Source: Aquisphaera giovannonii
GTDB lineage: Bacteria; Planctomycetota; Planctomycetia; Isosphaerales; Isosphaeraceae
Assembly: GCF_008087625.1 (NCBI RefSeq)
Contig: NZ_CP042997.1
Coordinates: 5,456,001 to 5,520,000 of the forward strand
Reading direction: 5' to 3'
DNA: 64,000 bases
Part shown: positions 18,310-28,602 of the stretch, in pieces
How the letters are laid out: each line of letters opens with the position of its first letter
How positions within the stretch are numbered: the stretch's first letter is position 1
Notes under the pieces: generated by a model
What the model was told of the DNA's origin: nothing
Seen by the model: the letters and a program-made list of their open reading frames with translations, nothing else
Database searches by the model: none
Made by a program: the position numbers and the translations under genes

Positions 18310-19992
18310 ATGCCGGATCCGCACACGCCCTGGGTCGATGGGCTGACGATCGGCCGGGTCCTCGGGGAGACGGCCCGGAGGCACGCCGACGGCGACGCCC
18401 TCTGCTTCCCGAAGCTCGGGTTCCGGTGCGACTACGCCGAGCTCGACCGCCTGGTCGACGAGGCGGCCCGCGGCCTGGTCGCGCTCGGGCTCGAGAAGGG
18501 GGACCACTTCGGGGTCTGGGCGACCAACTGCCCCGAGTGGGTCGTCCTTCAGTTCGCCGCGGCCCGCGTCGGCGTCGTCCTGGTGAAGATCAATCCGTCC
18601 TACCAGGTGGCCGAGGCGCGATACGCCCTGGCCCAGTCGGAGGTCCGGGGGCTGGCGTTGATCGAGCGCTTCAAGGCGTGCGACTACTTCGGCATGGTCT
18701 CCGAGATCTGCCCCGAGCTCGCGTCCTCGGCGCCGGGCGACCTCCGCTCCGCCGCCTTGCCGAACCTGCGTTGGCTCGTCGCGATCCGGCATGATGCCCC
18801 CCCGGGGATGATCACCTGGGACGACCTGATCCGCCGCGGCCGCGAGGTCCCGGCCGGGGCATTCGCCGAGCGGGAGGCGGCGCCGCTGCCCGAGGATGCG
18901 ATCAGCCTGATGTACACCTCCGGCACGACCGGGCCCCCCCGCGGCGCGCTGCTGACGCATCGGAACCTGCTGCTGAACGCCTACTACGCCGGCGCGAACA
19001 TGCGGCTCGACGGGCGCGACCGGATCTGCATCCCCGTCCCGCTGTACCACTGCTTCGGATGCGTCCTGGGGACGATGGTCTCGGCGGTCTACGGGGCCGC
19101 GATGGTCTTCCCCGACGAGTCCTTCCGGCCCGAGGCGACCCTGGACGCGATCGAGCGCGAGCGTTGCACGATGATCTACGGCGTCCCGACGATGTTCATC
19201 GCCGAACTGGAACACGAGAGCTATCCCGGCCGGGACCTCGGCTCCCTCCGCGGGGGGATCATGGCCGGGAGCCCTTGCCCGATCGAGCTGATGCGCCGGG
19301 TGACGGCCGGCATGGGGGCCCGCGAGATCACGATCGGCTACGGCCAGACCGAGGCCTCCCCGCTGATCACCCAGACCCGATGCGACGACCCGATCGAGCT
19401 TCGGGTCGGGAGCGTCGGCCGCCCGCTCCCCGGGGTTGAAGTGAAGATCGTCGACCCCGCCACCAGGGCCGAGGTGCCCGACGGCGCGTCGGGCGAGCTC
19501 TGCGCCCGGGGGCACGGGGTGATGCTCGGCTACTACAAGATGCCGGAGCAGACGGCCCGGGCGATCGACCAGGAGGGCTGGCTCCACACCGGCGACCTCG
19601 CCCGGCGCGAGCCCAACGGCTACCTGCGGATCACCGGCCGCCTCAAGGACATCATCATCCGGGGCGGCGAGAACATCGCCCCCCACGAGATCGAGGAGGT
19701 CCTCCACCACCACCCGAAGGTCGAGGACGTCCACGTCGTCGGGGTGCCCAGCCGCAAGTTCGGCGAGGAGGTGCTGGCGAGCGTCAAGCTCCGCGCCGGC
19801 CAGGCCGCGACCGAGGAGGAGATCCGCTCCTTCTGCGCCGGCTCGCTGGCCCACTACAAGGTGCCGCGATGGGTCCGGTTCGTCGACGGCTTCCCCACGA
19901 CCGTGACCGGCAAGGTCCAGAAGTTCAAGATCCGGGAGCGGGCCATCCGGGAGCTCGGGCTCGAGGCGGACACACGGACCGAGACCGCGTGA
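18310..19992 (+). CDS. Acyl-CoA ligase (AMP-binding family)
   Basis: 560 residues from the ATG at 18310, which has GAGG upstream; the frame is open further up to 18247 but without a ribosome site. The AMP-binding P-loop reads MYTSGTTGPPRGALLTHRN, followed by GYGQTEASPLI, GYYKMPEQTA, WLHTGDLARREPNGYLRITG, RLKDIIIRGGENIAPHEIEE and the catalytic-lysine segment TVTGKVQKFKIRE. It activates a carboxylic acid to its CoA ester using ATP and would feed the dehydrogenase encoded just upstream. Substrate probably a medium or branched-chain acid; inferred from context only. Confidence 0.92.
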   Translation: MPDPHTPWVDGLTIGRVLGETARRHADGDALCFPKLGFRCDYAELDRLVDEAARGLVALGLEKGDHFGVWATNCPEWVVLQFAAARVGVVLVKINPSYQVAEARYALAQSEVRGLALIERFKACDYFGMVSEICPELASSAPGDLRSAALPNLRWLVAIRHDAPPGMITWDDLIRRGREVPAGAFAEREAAPLPEDAISLMYTSGTTGPPRGALLTHRNLLLNAYYAGANMRLDGRDRICIPVPLYHCFGCVLGTMVSAVYGAAMVFPDESFRPEATLDAIERERCTMIYGVPTMFIAELEHESYPGRDLGSLRGGIMAGSPCPIELMRRVTAGMGAREITIGYGQTEASPLITQTRCDDPIELRVGSVGRPLPGVEVKIVDPATRAEVPDGASGELCARGHGVMLGYYKMPEQTARAIDQEGWLHTGDLARREPNGYLRITGRLKDIIIRGGENIAPHEIEEVLHHHPKVEDVHVVGVPSRKFGEEVLASVKLRAGQAATEEEIRSFCAGSLAHYKVPRWVRFVDGFPTTVTGKVQKFKIRERAIRELGLEADTRTETA

Positions 19993-20007
19993 GCGGAGGC
20001 GACGACC

Positions 20008-20763
20008 ATGCAAGTCGAAGGCCGGACGATCCTGGTCGCCGGGGGGAGCTCCGGCCTCGGCGCCGCCTGCGTCCGACGGCTCGCCGCGAGAGGCGCCCGC
20101 GTCGTCATCGCCGACGTCGACCCCGCCGGGGAACGCCTGTCCGCCGAGCTCGGCGACCGGGCGGTGTTCTCCCCGACCGACGTCACGGACGAGGCGAGCG
20201 TCGCCCATGCGGTCGGGCTTGCAGTGGACCGATTCGGCGGCCTGAGCGGGGCCGTCGCCTGCGCCGGGATCCTCGGGCCGGAGAAGCTCCTCGCCCGCGA
20301 GGGCGTCCCCTCGGGCGCGAACTTCCGGCGGGTGATCGAGGTCAACCTCGTCGGCACGTTCCACGTCGTCCGCCTCGCCGCCGACGCCATGCGAGCCCAG
20401 CCCCCGGGCGACGACGGCGAGCGCGGGGTCATCGTCACGACGTCGTCGATCGCCTGCGAGGAGGGCCAGGCCGGGCAGGCGGCGTATGCCGCTTCGAAGG
20501 GGGGCGTGGCCTCGATGACCCTGCCGATCGCCCGCGAGCTGGCCCGCCACGGGATCCGGATCGTGAGCGTCGCGCCGGGGGTGTTCGAAACGCCCATGAT
20601 CGCCGCCCTCCCGCCCGAGGCCCGCCGCTCGCTCGCCGAGCAGGTCCCGTTCCCCTCCCGCCTCGGCGAGCCCGACGAGTTCGCCGCCCTGGTCGAGCAC
20701 GTCTTCGAGAACCGGATGCTCAACGGGTCCGTCATCCGGCTCGATGGCGCGATGCGGATGTAA
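20008..20763 (+). CDS. Short-chain dehydrogenase, 3-hydroxyacyl-CoA dehydrogenase type II-like
   Basis: 251 residues. The classical SDR nucleotide-binding motif [15 protein letters not shown] and IADVD after beta-2 indicate NAD preference; CAG, the VNLVGTFHV segment, the [14 protein letters not shown] serine region and YAASKGG (catalytic Tyr and Lys) follow. The spacing and the segment [17 protein letters not shown] resemble HSD10/type II 3-hydroxyacyl-CoA dehydrogenases, which oxidise 2-methyl-3-hydroxyacyl-CoA. Last gene of the operon, fifteen bases after the ligase, with GGAGG upstream. Confidence 0.9.
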   Translation: MQVEGRTILVAGGSSGLGAACVRRLAARGARVVIADVDPAGERLSAELGDRAVFSPTDVTDEASVAHAVGLAVDRFGGLSGAVACAGILGPEKLLAREGVPSGANFRRVIEVNLVGTFHVVRLAADAMRAQPPGDDGERGVIVTTSSIACEEGQAGQAAYAASKGGVASMTLPIARELARHGIRIVSVAPGVFETPMIAALPPEARRSLAEQVPFPSRLGEPDEFAALVEHVFENRMLNGSVIRLDGAMRM

Positions 20764-20890
20764 GCGCCATGACAGGGCGGCCGCGGGGAGCCGGCCCCGC
20801 GGAGCTGAAAGCCGCCCCCCGTGTCCGGCGGCCGATACACCGGCTGTCGGAGAGCTCGTCCGTTGTCGTCGGGCCGTTCCCGCCGATAGG

Positions 20891-21178
20891 ATGCAGCGGG
20901 CGGTGGTCATGGCCGTCGGCGTGGAGGAACGGATCGCGCGGCTCGGGATGGTGGGCATCGAGGTGACGCCCGGGGTGTGCGGCGGCGATCCGCGGATCGC
21001 CGGCACGCGGATCCCGGTCTGGTCGCTCGAGCAGGGCCGTCGGCTGGGCGCCAGTGAGGCGGAGCTCCTGCGCGACGACCCGATGCTGCGGGCCGCCGGC
21101 CTCGTCAACGCCTGGACCCATGTCCCCGCGCATTCGGCCGAGATCGAGGCCCAGATCCGCGAGAACGAGGAGGCGTAG
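20891..21178 (+). CDS. DUF433 antitoxin-like protein
   Basis: 95 residues from ATG 20891 (89 from the ATG at 20909). The core EVTPGVCGGDPRIAGTRIPV is the DUF433 signature, followed by a helix pair (LGASEAELLRDDPML) and VNAWTHVPAHSAEI. DUF433 proteins are usually encoded just before a DUF5615 PIN-like toxin; here the remnant of such a gene starts four bases after this stop. The antitoxin itself looks intact. Confidence 0.8.
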   Translation: MQRAVVMAVGVEERIARLGMVGIEVTPGVCGGDPRIAGTRIPVWSLEQGRRLGASEAELLRDDPMLRAAGLVNAWTHVPAHSAEIEAQIRENEEA

Positions 21179-21181
21179 GAG

Positions 21182-21298
21182 TTGGCCTCCTTCTGTGCCG
21201 ACGAGAGCTTCGGCTTCCCCGTGGTTGAAGCCCTGCGCCGATCGGGGAACGCGTCATCGCCTTCCGCCTGTGGAGGTAGGCGAGCCCTGGATATCTCC
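21182..21298 (+). pseudogene. Remnant of a DUF5615 PIN-like toxin gene
   Basis: A TTG at 21182, four bases after the DUF433 stop, opens a frame reading LASFCADESFGFPVVEALRRSG. This is the expected N-terminus of DUF5615 proteins (an acidic residue after a hydrophobic strand, then a helix). From about 21245 the reading turns into unrelated sequence and then runs into the hairpin repeat that hosts the IS110 copy. No C-terminal part is seen on the far side of the IS. The toxin is therefore probably dead. Confidence 0.55.
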
Positions 21299-21348
21299 CT
21301 TGTATATTGCAAAAGGGGGCGATTGTGAGCACTGATAGCAGGGACCAC

Positions 21349-22474
<1,126 letters not shown>

Positions 22475-22489
22475 CTCCCAACACAGTCG

Positions 22490-22520
22490 CTCTCCCGCCG
22501 AGCGGGAGAGGGAGATATCC
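22490..22520. repeat. Hairpin repeat, right half of the IS110 target
   Basis: CTCTCCCGC-CGA-GCGGGAGAG forms a perfect nine-base stem, extended by GGAGATATCC, which pairs with GGATATCTCC at 21289-21298 left of the IS. The uninterrupted form of the same hairpin is seen at 55578-55610. Confidence 0.8.
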
Positions 22521-22614
22521 TTTCGCCCAGTTCGAAGGGACGGAGATTTCGACGGGCCGTGGCCGGGACTCGCTGGTGAGTCGGGCATCGCTCGAGGGGC
22601 GAAGTCCCTCCTCA

Positions 22615-23910
22615 TCACGGCGTGATCGGGATCGCCTCGCTGTCCGGGCGGTCGCCGCGGAGGAGCCTCGCCCCCTCGCGGGTGAGGCGCAGGTACCAGT
22701 CGGAGGGCAGGCCCTCGAAGGTCAGGAAGTGGGCCTGGGTCGGGGGGGAACTCGTCACCTTGAAGATCGCCGTGCCCTCGTCCACCTCGTCGAACATCGC
22801 CACGACCGCCGAGCGCACGCCCAACCGGCGGAGGTCGCGGAACTGCTCCCAGTAGAAGGCCCCCCCGCGCCTCGGGATCGTCGTGGTGCCGGCCGGCTTC
22901 CGCATGAGGTTGTCCCAGCCGAAGCCCGGATAGACGACCGGCAGCCAGAGGACGCCGTGGCCCTCGCAGTCGCGGCGGTCCTCGTCCCACCAGCCGGTCG
23001 AGGCGTGCGAATCCCCCTTCGCGTCCCGCCGCCAGTTGCCGACGTTCCAGGGCGAATAGGCGTCGAACCGGTAGACGACCTTGCGCTGCTCCTCGTCGCG
23101 ACGCCAGTCCCAGTCGCCGCCGCCGATGAGATAGGCCGCGTACTTGCCCCCGGCCTGGGCCTTGAAGAAGTCCACGATCCGGTGGGCCAGCTCGGGCGTC
23201 ATCGCGTTCGACGGGCTCTTGCGATAGAAGCCCCAGACCTGGACGACGGGCTTGCCATCCTGGTGGAGGTAGCTCGTGCCGGCGACGAGGCCGGAATCGA
23301 CCGCCCGCTTCCAGTCGGACGTGAGCGCGTCGTAGATCTTGTTGTGGGGCATCCCGGCGATGTCATACGCGATGGCCCACGCCCGGCCGGTCGCCTCGGC
23401 CGCCTCCGCGACGCGGTCGAGCACGCGCCGTCGCGCCGGGTGGAGCTCCGCGAGCGGCCCGCCGGGCAGGCCCACGAGGAAGTGCTGCGCGAACGCCCCG
23501 TCGATCTCATGCTCGGCCATCCAGCGGAAGTGCCGGAGGATGGTCTTCGGGTTCGCCGAGCTGAACAGGGTCGCGGGCGAGCCGTCCGGGAGCGTGAATC
23601 CCGGCGCCTGGTATCGCTCGTCCTCCCCGTACGCGGCCATGTCCGGCCACATCTCGACCGAGAGCGTCCCCGGCTCGATCCGACGGCCATCCCGGCTCCA
23701 GTGGGACCAGCCCCGATCGTCCGGGTCGCCGGGGCAGCGGAACCACGCCTGGTAGCCGCAGAGGACCTTGCCGTCGATCGTCGAGGCGTCGACGTGGCGA
23801 TAGGGCGGCGACGGATCGGTGCGCTGAGCCATCGCGGGGGCGGCCAGGACGGGGAAAGCGATCCCCCATCCGAGCAGGACGGTGAAGCTGCGGCGAAGGC
23901 GGCGCATCAT
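22615..23910 (-). CDS. Exported glycoside hydrolase family 71/99-like protein
   Basis: 431 residues with a clear signal peptide (RRLRRSFTVLLGWGIAFPVL, cleavage near AMAQ). The mature part resembles the GH71/GH99-like TIM-barrel group: KVLCGYQAWFRCPGD, SANPKTILRHFRWMAEHEID with GAFAQHFL, RAWAIAYDIAGM, GKPVVQVWGFY, WLPVVYPGFGWDNL and AMFDEVDEGTAIFK. These carry the Asp/Glu residues typical of endo-acting alpha-mannan or alpha-glucan enzymes; the true substrate cannot be read. It stands alone on the minus strand, upstream of which lies the carboxypeptidase-regulatory-like gene on the same strand, 66 bases away. Confidence 0.82.
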   Translation of the reverse strand: MMRRLRRSFTVLLGWGIAFPVLAAPAMAQRTDPSPPYRHVDASTIDGKVLCGYQAWFRCPGDPDDRGWSHWSRDGRRIEPGTLSVEMWPDMAAYGEDERYQAPGFTLPDGSPATLFSSANPKTILRHFRWMAEHEIDGAFAQHFLVGLPGGPLAELHPARRRVLDRVAEAAEATGRAWAIAYDIAGMPHNKIYDALTSDWKRAVDSGLVAGTSYLHQDGKPVVQVWGFYRKSPSNAMTPELAHRIVDFFKAQAGGKYAAYLIGGGDWDWRRDEEQRKVVYRFDAYSPWNVGNWRRDAKGDSHASTGWWDEDRRDCEGHGVLWLPVVYPGFGWDNLMRKPAGTTTIPRRGGAFYWEQFRDLRRLGVRSAVVAMFDEVDEGTAIFKVTSSPPTQAHFLTFEGLPSDWYLRLTREGARLLRGDRPDSEAIPITP

Positions 23911-23976
23911 GGCAGGAGGGTCTCCATCGCGGGACCTGGGAGCCGGCCCTCGTTCTGCTGGCGGCCGAATCGCGCC

Positions 23977-26628
23977 CTACAGGTCCCGATACACATCCTC
24001 GAACATAGCGATCCCGCAGCCCGCGTGGAATCGCCAGATGCGCATCCAGCGGCGATCGGGGGGCATGGCCAGTTGGTCGGAGAGGGTCTGCCTCGCCCAG
24101 TTCGTGGAGTCGTTGATCGACCGGCTGCGGGCCTTCGGCAGGCCTTCGACGACCTCCACGGCGCGCCTCGGGTCGATGGCGCCGACCGCCAGGATCATCG
24201 CGGGCGTCGCGTTGTCGCCGTCGGCCCGATTCGGGATCCCGCGGAGGTACTCGTCCACAGGGGCCAGGAGCGTCGCGGCGACGGCGCGGTCGTACCGCGA
24301 GAGGAGGAGCGGCAGGTCGGAGCGGCCCTCGCCGCCGTTCCCGCCCAGGTCCTCGCGGGGGTCTTCGTCCGCGGGCTGGAGGGCGACGGCGTGCCAGAAG
24401 ACCTCCTCGACGACGTCCGGCGCGAGCTCCTCCACGAGCGGCAGGATCGACGCGGCCGCGTTGCCGGACCACGACTCGCGGGGATCGCCCGGCGCGACGG
24501 CGTCGATCTCGGCGACGGCCCGGTCGAGCGCCTCGCGCGACGCGGCGGGGTCGGACGCGCGGAGGCCCAGGGCGAGGAACGTCCAGGCGTAGGCCCGCTC
24601 CGAGGAGACCGGCTGGCTCGCGGCGATCCGCCGGGCACGATCCGGGTCCTTGCCCGCCATCCGCCGGCAGATCCGCGGCACGGCGTTCACCCGCCAGGTC
24701 GGCTCGCGGAACGCATTGAGGACCTCCTCCGCCTCCGCCGGGTGCTCGTGAGCGGCCCGGATGGCGATGTTGGCGAGTATCCGCTCGTGCCAGCGATCCG
24801 GCCCGACGCCCCGCATCAGCTCAACCGCGGCCTTCGGATCGAGCCAGGCCATGTGCCCGAGGAAGCTCCCCGCGTCGGTCCGCTTCAGCGGCGGCAGCTC
24901 CCTCACCAGGGCGAACCCCTCGGCGAGCATGGCCCTGGCCTTCTCCCGCTCGCCCAGCTCCAGCCAGTGCTCGGCGACCTCGCCCATCTGGAAGTACTTG
25001 TTGGAGCCCGGCTCCGCGGCGCGGGCCTGCTCCGCCGCGCGGTCCAGCAGCGCGAGCTTCCTCGCCCGGTCGGACGACGGCGCGGCGTCCGCCAGGTCCA
25101 CGAGCGTCCCCGCCCGGTACGCCCGATCGGCGATCGTCTCGGCCACCGACGCCGCCTCGTCCTGGTCGGCCGGCGCGATCCCGAGCGCGGCCTCGCCCTT
25201 GAGGTAGTCGGCCGTCGTCCCGCGCGCCACCTTGATCCGCTCCACCTGCTCCAGGATGGCGGGCGGGTCGAGCCAGCGGAGCACGCGCAGCAGCCAAAGC
25301 TTGGAGGCGTCGTCCCCCTTCGCGATCGCCTCCTTCAGCGCCGGATCGAGCACCCGCCGGGCCAGCCCGCGGCTCTCGTCGAGCGGGATCGGGTCGGGGA
25401 GCGTCCGCATGATCCGGGCGGGAGGCTCGTCGGCCCGGGCGAGCTCGATCGTGGCGTGGGCGCCGGGCCCTTCCAGCATCCGCCCGCGGAAGCGGAATCC
25501 CTCCTTGCTCGCGAAGAGGAACGTCGGCGCGGGCGGCACCCCCTCGAGCCGGAACCGGCCCACGGCATCGGTCGTCGCCCGGACGCTCCGCCCTTGCGTG
25601 AAGACCGACGCCCCGACGACCGGCGCACCTCCGCGATCGACGACGCGCCCCTCGACCGTCCGCAGCCGCCGCAGCCCGGGCACGGGCACGTCGACCTTCT
25701 CGCCCGAGAGCGCGACCCAGCCCGAGACCGCCGCCTCGAAGCCCTCGGCCCGCGCGACCAGCCGGCAGCTCGAGCCGCGGAGCGGCCCGTCGGGGATCTC
25801 GACCGTGCCGTCGGGCCCGGACGAGGAAGGCCCTCGGCCCGCGGGCAGCCGCTCGGGCATCAGGAAGTAGGTGCTCCGCCCGTCGTCCTGCGGCACGCCC
25901 GTCCGCACCCAGACCTCGACGCTCGCCCCGGCGATGGGCCTGCCCGCGTCGTCCGCGATCCGGGAGGCGAGCCGGACGGGCGGCCCGGCCGTCCGCCTCG
26001 CGTCGCCGCGCGACGCGGCGAAGGGGATCATCAGCGTGTGGGCGCCCCGCCCCGGGATCGTCGCGCGATATCCCCGCACGTCCATGAGCCTGCCGAGCGA
26101 GCGGACCTCGGCCACTCCCCCCGCGTCGGCCTCCGCCGCGAGGCGGTCGAGCCAGGCGTCCGGCACGGCGACGCCCAGGTAATTCGTCCCCTCGGCCACG
26201 ACGATCCGGGGCGCGATCCGGACGCCCGGGATGCCCGCCCCCTTCTCGTCGACGACGGTCACCCGCCGCGCGGCGGCCGGCTCGAGCGTGACGCGGTGGA
26301 CCCGGTCGTCGCGGTCTTCCCGGAGCAGGTCCGAGACGCCCAGGCCGAACCCGTCCTTGCGGATCCAGACCGCGCCCGCGGTGTCCACCGGCTGGCCCCC
26401 GGCCCTCGCGCCCGGGGGCCGCCGGAGGTGGAACCGCCCCGAGCCGTCCGTCGTCCCCGCCGCCAGCACGGGGACCGAACCGTCCCGCAGCGTCCCCGCC
26501 GCCAGCGCGACCTCCGCGCCGGCGACCGGCCGGCCCGCCGCGTCCACGACCTCGCCGACCACCACCCCCCTGCCCACCTGCGACGCCGCCACAAGCGCCA
26601 CGAACATCCCGAGCGAGCCGATGACCAT
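23977..26628 (-). CDS. Exported protein with carboxypeptidase-regulatory-like domains and a helical-repeat C-terminus
   Basis: 883 residues from ATG 26628, chosen because it puts the hydrophobic segment VIGSLGMFVALVAASQ at the N-terminus; the longer frame adds only basic sequence. Beta-sandwich domains of the CarboxypepD_reg type are visible: VVVGEVVDAAGRPVAGAEVA near the start, RIADDAGRPIAGASVEVWV in the middle and VEGRVVDRGGAPVVGASVF with VGRFRLEGVPPAPTF later. From about residue 490 the sequence becomes alpha-helical with TPR/HEAT-like spacing (KYFQMGEVAEHWLELGEREK, PERAYAWTFLALGL-like segments). The same architecture is common in planctomycetes, often beside or fused to sigma factors. Function unknown. 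Confidence 0.75.
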   Translation of the reverse strand: MVIGSLGMFVALVAASQVGRGVVVGEVVDAAGRPVAGAEVALAAGTLRDGSVPVLAAGTTDGSGRFHLRRPPGARAGGQPVDTAGAVWIRKDGFGLGVSDLLREDRDDRVHRVTLEPAAARRVTVVDEKGAGIPGVRIAPRIVVAEGTNYLGVAVPDAWLDRLAAEADAGGVAEVRSLGRLMDVRGYRATIPGRGAHTLMIPFAASRGDARRTAGPPVRLASRIADDAGRPIAGASVEVWVRTGVPQDDGRSTYFLMPERLPAGRGPSSSGPDGTVEIPDGPLRGSSCRLVARAEGFEAAVSGWVALSGEKVDVPVPGLRRLRTVEGRVVDRGGAPVVGASVFTQGRSVRATTDAVGRFRLEGVPPAPTFLFASKEGFRFRGRMLEGPGAHATIELARADEPPARIMRTLPDPIPLDESRGLARRVLDPALKEAIAKGDDASKLWLLRVLRWLDPPAILEQVERIKVARGTTADYLKGEAALGIAPADQDEAASVAETIADRAYRAGTLVDLADAAPSSDRARKLALLDRAAEQARAAEPGSNKYFQMGEVAEHWLELGEREKARAMLAEGFALVRELPPLKRTDAGSFLGHMAWLDPKAAVELMRGVGPDRWHERILANIAIRAAHEHPAEAEEVLNAFREPTWRVNAVPRICRRMAGKDPDRARRIAASQPVSSERAYAWTFLALGLRASDPAASREALDRAVAEIDAVAPGDPRESWSGNAAASILPLVEELAPDVVEEVFWHAVALQPADEDPREDLGGNGGEGRSDLPLLLSRYDRAVAATLLAPVDEYLRGIPNRADGDNATPAMILAVGAIDPRRAVEVVEGLPKARSRSINDSTNWARQTLSDQLAMPPDRRWMRIWRFHAGCGIAMFEDVYRDL

Positions 26629-26968
26629 GGGATGGACTCCGCAATCCGACCGGAGGGTTCCCGCCGCTCTCGTGGGGCGAGGGGACCGGGCCGGCGGCAG
26701 TCGCGCGCCGCCCGCTCGCCGCGCGCCCGGCCGATGTCCCCGGGCCGGAAATCTTACAAGCGTCATAGGAACCCGGTCAATCGGGGCGTCGACGCCGCCA
26801 CGCGATCGAGGCCCATCGCACCGACTCCGGGCGGGGCGGGACGGAGGTCATCCGCCTCGGCCCGGTGGGTGTGCCTCGCCGGGGGGTGCCTCGGCCCGGC
26901 GGACGGCGAATCGATCCGCGGGCCCCGCGTCTCCCCCCGGGCCGTCGGCCCGTCCGGCCCGGAGGCCC

Positions 26969-27886
26969 TCACGTCTCCTTGGGCGAGAGGCGGCCGTAGA
27001 CGCGGCCGCAGAAGTCCTTCACGGGCCCCACGAAGTGCGTCGGCACGGTCTCCAGGCGGGCGACCTCCCCCTGGTAGGGGCGGGCGTCGCGCTCCAGTTG
27101 CTCCAGGAATCCCCGGTCGTCCAGGCGGGCGCGGGTCTTGCCGGCGAAGTGGAGGGCGACGCAGCGGGCCGGGTCGGGGCGGCGGCTGGGGACGGGGAAG
27201 GCGACCTGGTCGGGGGCGAAATACCGCGAAGGGCGGCGGCCGGCGAGCGCGGCCCAGGCCGTCTGCTCGACGACCCAGGTCGGCGAGAGGTACCTGTCCT
27301 GCCCGAGGAACCACTCGATGAAGTCGAGGTCGTAGGCGCCCGGGCCGGCGTACATGAAGCCCGCGTTGACGAACTGGGGCAGGCGGATGCGGCCCTTGCC
27401 GAAGTGGCGGTTGCGGTAGCTGACGGAGTAGGCCGTGTGGTTGTCCTTCATGAACACGAAGCCCTCGCCCCCGCCGAGGCCGCGGCGGTCCAGGCCCTCC
27501 GCCGGGCGGAGGAAGAGGATGTCGCCGTCGCACTGGGCGAAGGCGCCGTCCGCCAGGAGGGCGGAGTCGATCAGCTTGAGGGCGAAGGCCTGCCTCTCCC
27601 GGTAGGCCCGGCAGTTCGGCTTGTCCCGCAGCGCGGGGGCGACCCGGTCGTCGAGCTCCTCGCGGCAAAGTATGCTCACGTCCCCGAGCGCCTCCCGGAG
27701 CCTCGCGCGGTCTTCGTCCGTCAGGGTGCCGTCGTCCTGGAGGGAGTGGACGAACGGGTCGCGGAGGTGGGCGTGCAGCGATCGCAGGCAGCACAGGGCC
27801 CACTCGACGTGCCGGTGGCAGAGGAGCGTGAAGATGGGGAGCGGCGAGGGCGAGGGCGCGGGCGCGGGCGGGGTCGCACGAGACAC
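26969..27886 (-). CDS. Glycosyltransferase-like protein
   Basis: 305 residues from a GTG at 27886 with AAAGGGA upstream; the frame is open far beyond this only because it shadows the methyltransferase gene. After a Pro/Ser-rich leader comes LPIFTLLCHRHVEWALCCLR. Next are RERQAFALKLIDSALLADGA and FAQCDGDILFLRP, a DxD-like motif typical of GT-A enzymes. FVFMKDNHTAYSVSYR, RLPQFVNAGFMYAGPGAYD and WVVEQTAWAALAG follow. It looks like a nucleotide-sugar transferase of a planctomycete-type family. It follows the methyltransferase by 38 bases in the same direction, suggesting a small polysaccharide or glycan operon. Confidence 0.7.
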   Translation of the reverse strand: MSRATPPAPAPSPSPLPIFTLLCHRHVEWALCCLRSLHAHLRDPFVHSLQDDGTLTDEDRARLREALGDVSILCREELDDRVAPALRDKPNCRAYRERQAFALKLIDSALLADGAFAQCDGDILFLRPAEGLDRRGLGGGEGFVFMKDNHTAYSVSYRNRHFGKGRIRLPQFVNAGFMYAGPGAYDLDFIEWFLGQDRYLSPTWVVEQTAWAALAGRRPSRYFAPDQVAFPVPSRRPDPARCVALHFAGKTRARLDDRGFLEQLERDARPYQGEVARLETVPTHFVGPVKDFCGRVYGRLSPKET

Positions 27887-27924
27887 GGGGGATCCCTTTG
27901 GGGGTTCGGTTCGGGGCGCTCGGC

Positions 27925-28602
27925 TCAGGCCGGGGCCGGCTTGCGTCCGATGACGGCGATGTTGTCGCTGAATAGCCGGCCGCGGAAGATGCCGGGGAGG
28001 CGCCGGACGGTGCGGGGGATCTGGATCAGGTTGGAATAATAGATCTTCACATCCACGAGGCCGCACTCCTGGGCGATCCGCCGGAGGTCCAGCTCCAGGA
28101 GGGCCGTGATGTGGGCGGGATAGTGGCCGGGCCCTTCCTTGAAGAACCGGTAGTGGCCGCGCAGGTGCAGGCAGAGCAGGCTGATGACGCTCTGCTGGTT
28201 CGGCGTGGTCACCAGGACGACGCCGCCCGGCTTGGCGAGCCGCACGAGCTCGCGGACGAACGAGCGCGGGTTCTCCAGGTGCTCGATGGTCTCCAGCGAG
28301 GCGACGGTGTCGGCGTGGTCCGAGGGGAGCTGCACGCCCCCCGTGTCGAGGTCCACCTTCACGAACTTCAGCGAATCCGGGTAGCCGTCGTAGCGGATGA
28401 CGTCCGCGCCGATGTAGTCGGAGAACATGCCCGACACGTGGGACCAGAGCTTGCCCTTGCCGCACCCGACGTCCACCAGCAGGCCGCCGGTCTTCCCGTA
28501 GTCGTTCAGGGCCCGGACCGCCATGAGGTAGGCCGGGCCCGTGCTGGTCCCGCCGGACTCGAGGGCCCGCGTCTCCGTGTCTAACATGTATGGATTCGCC
28601 AT
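27925..28602 (-). CDS. Class I SAM-dependent methyltransferase
   Basis: 225 residues. Motif I is GGLLVDVGCGKGKLW, motif II lies around YIGADVIRYDG, and SLETIEHLENPRSFVRELVR with LAKPGGVVLVTTPNQQS completes the Methyltransf_11/12 pattern. The C-terminal half (YPAHITALLELDLRRIAQEC) is typical of enzymes in O-antigen and glycan clusters. Together with the downstream glycosyltransferase-like gene it may modify a surface sugar. Confidence 0.85.
   Translation of the reverse strand: MANPYMLDTETRALESGGTSTGPAYLMAVRALNDYGKTGGLLVDVGCGKGKLWSHVSGMFSDYIGADVIRYDGYPDSLKFVKVDLDTGGVQLPSDHADTVASLETIEHLENPRSFVRELVRLAKPGGVVLVTTPNQQSVISLLCLHLRGHYRFFKEGPGHYPAHITALLELDLRRIAQECGLVDVKIYYSNLIQIPRTVRRLPGIFRGRLFSDNIAVIGRKPAPA

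Noticed and set aside
22492-22614. C-terminal part of the DUF5615 toxin on the far side of the IS
   Set aside because: Translations of this stretch in all three plus-strand frames show no DUF5615 pattern; the toxin was already truncated by the hairpin repeat.
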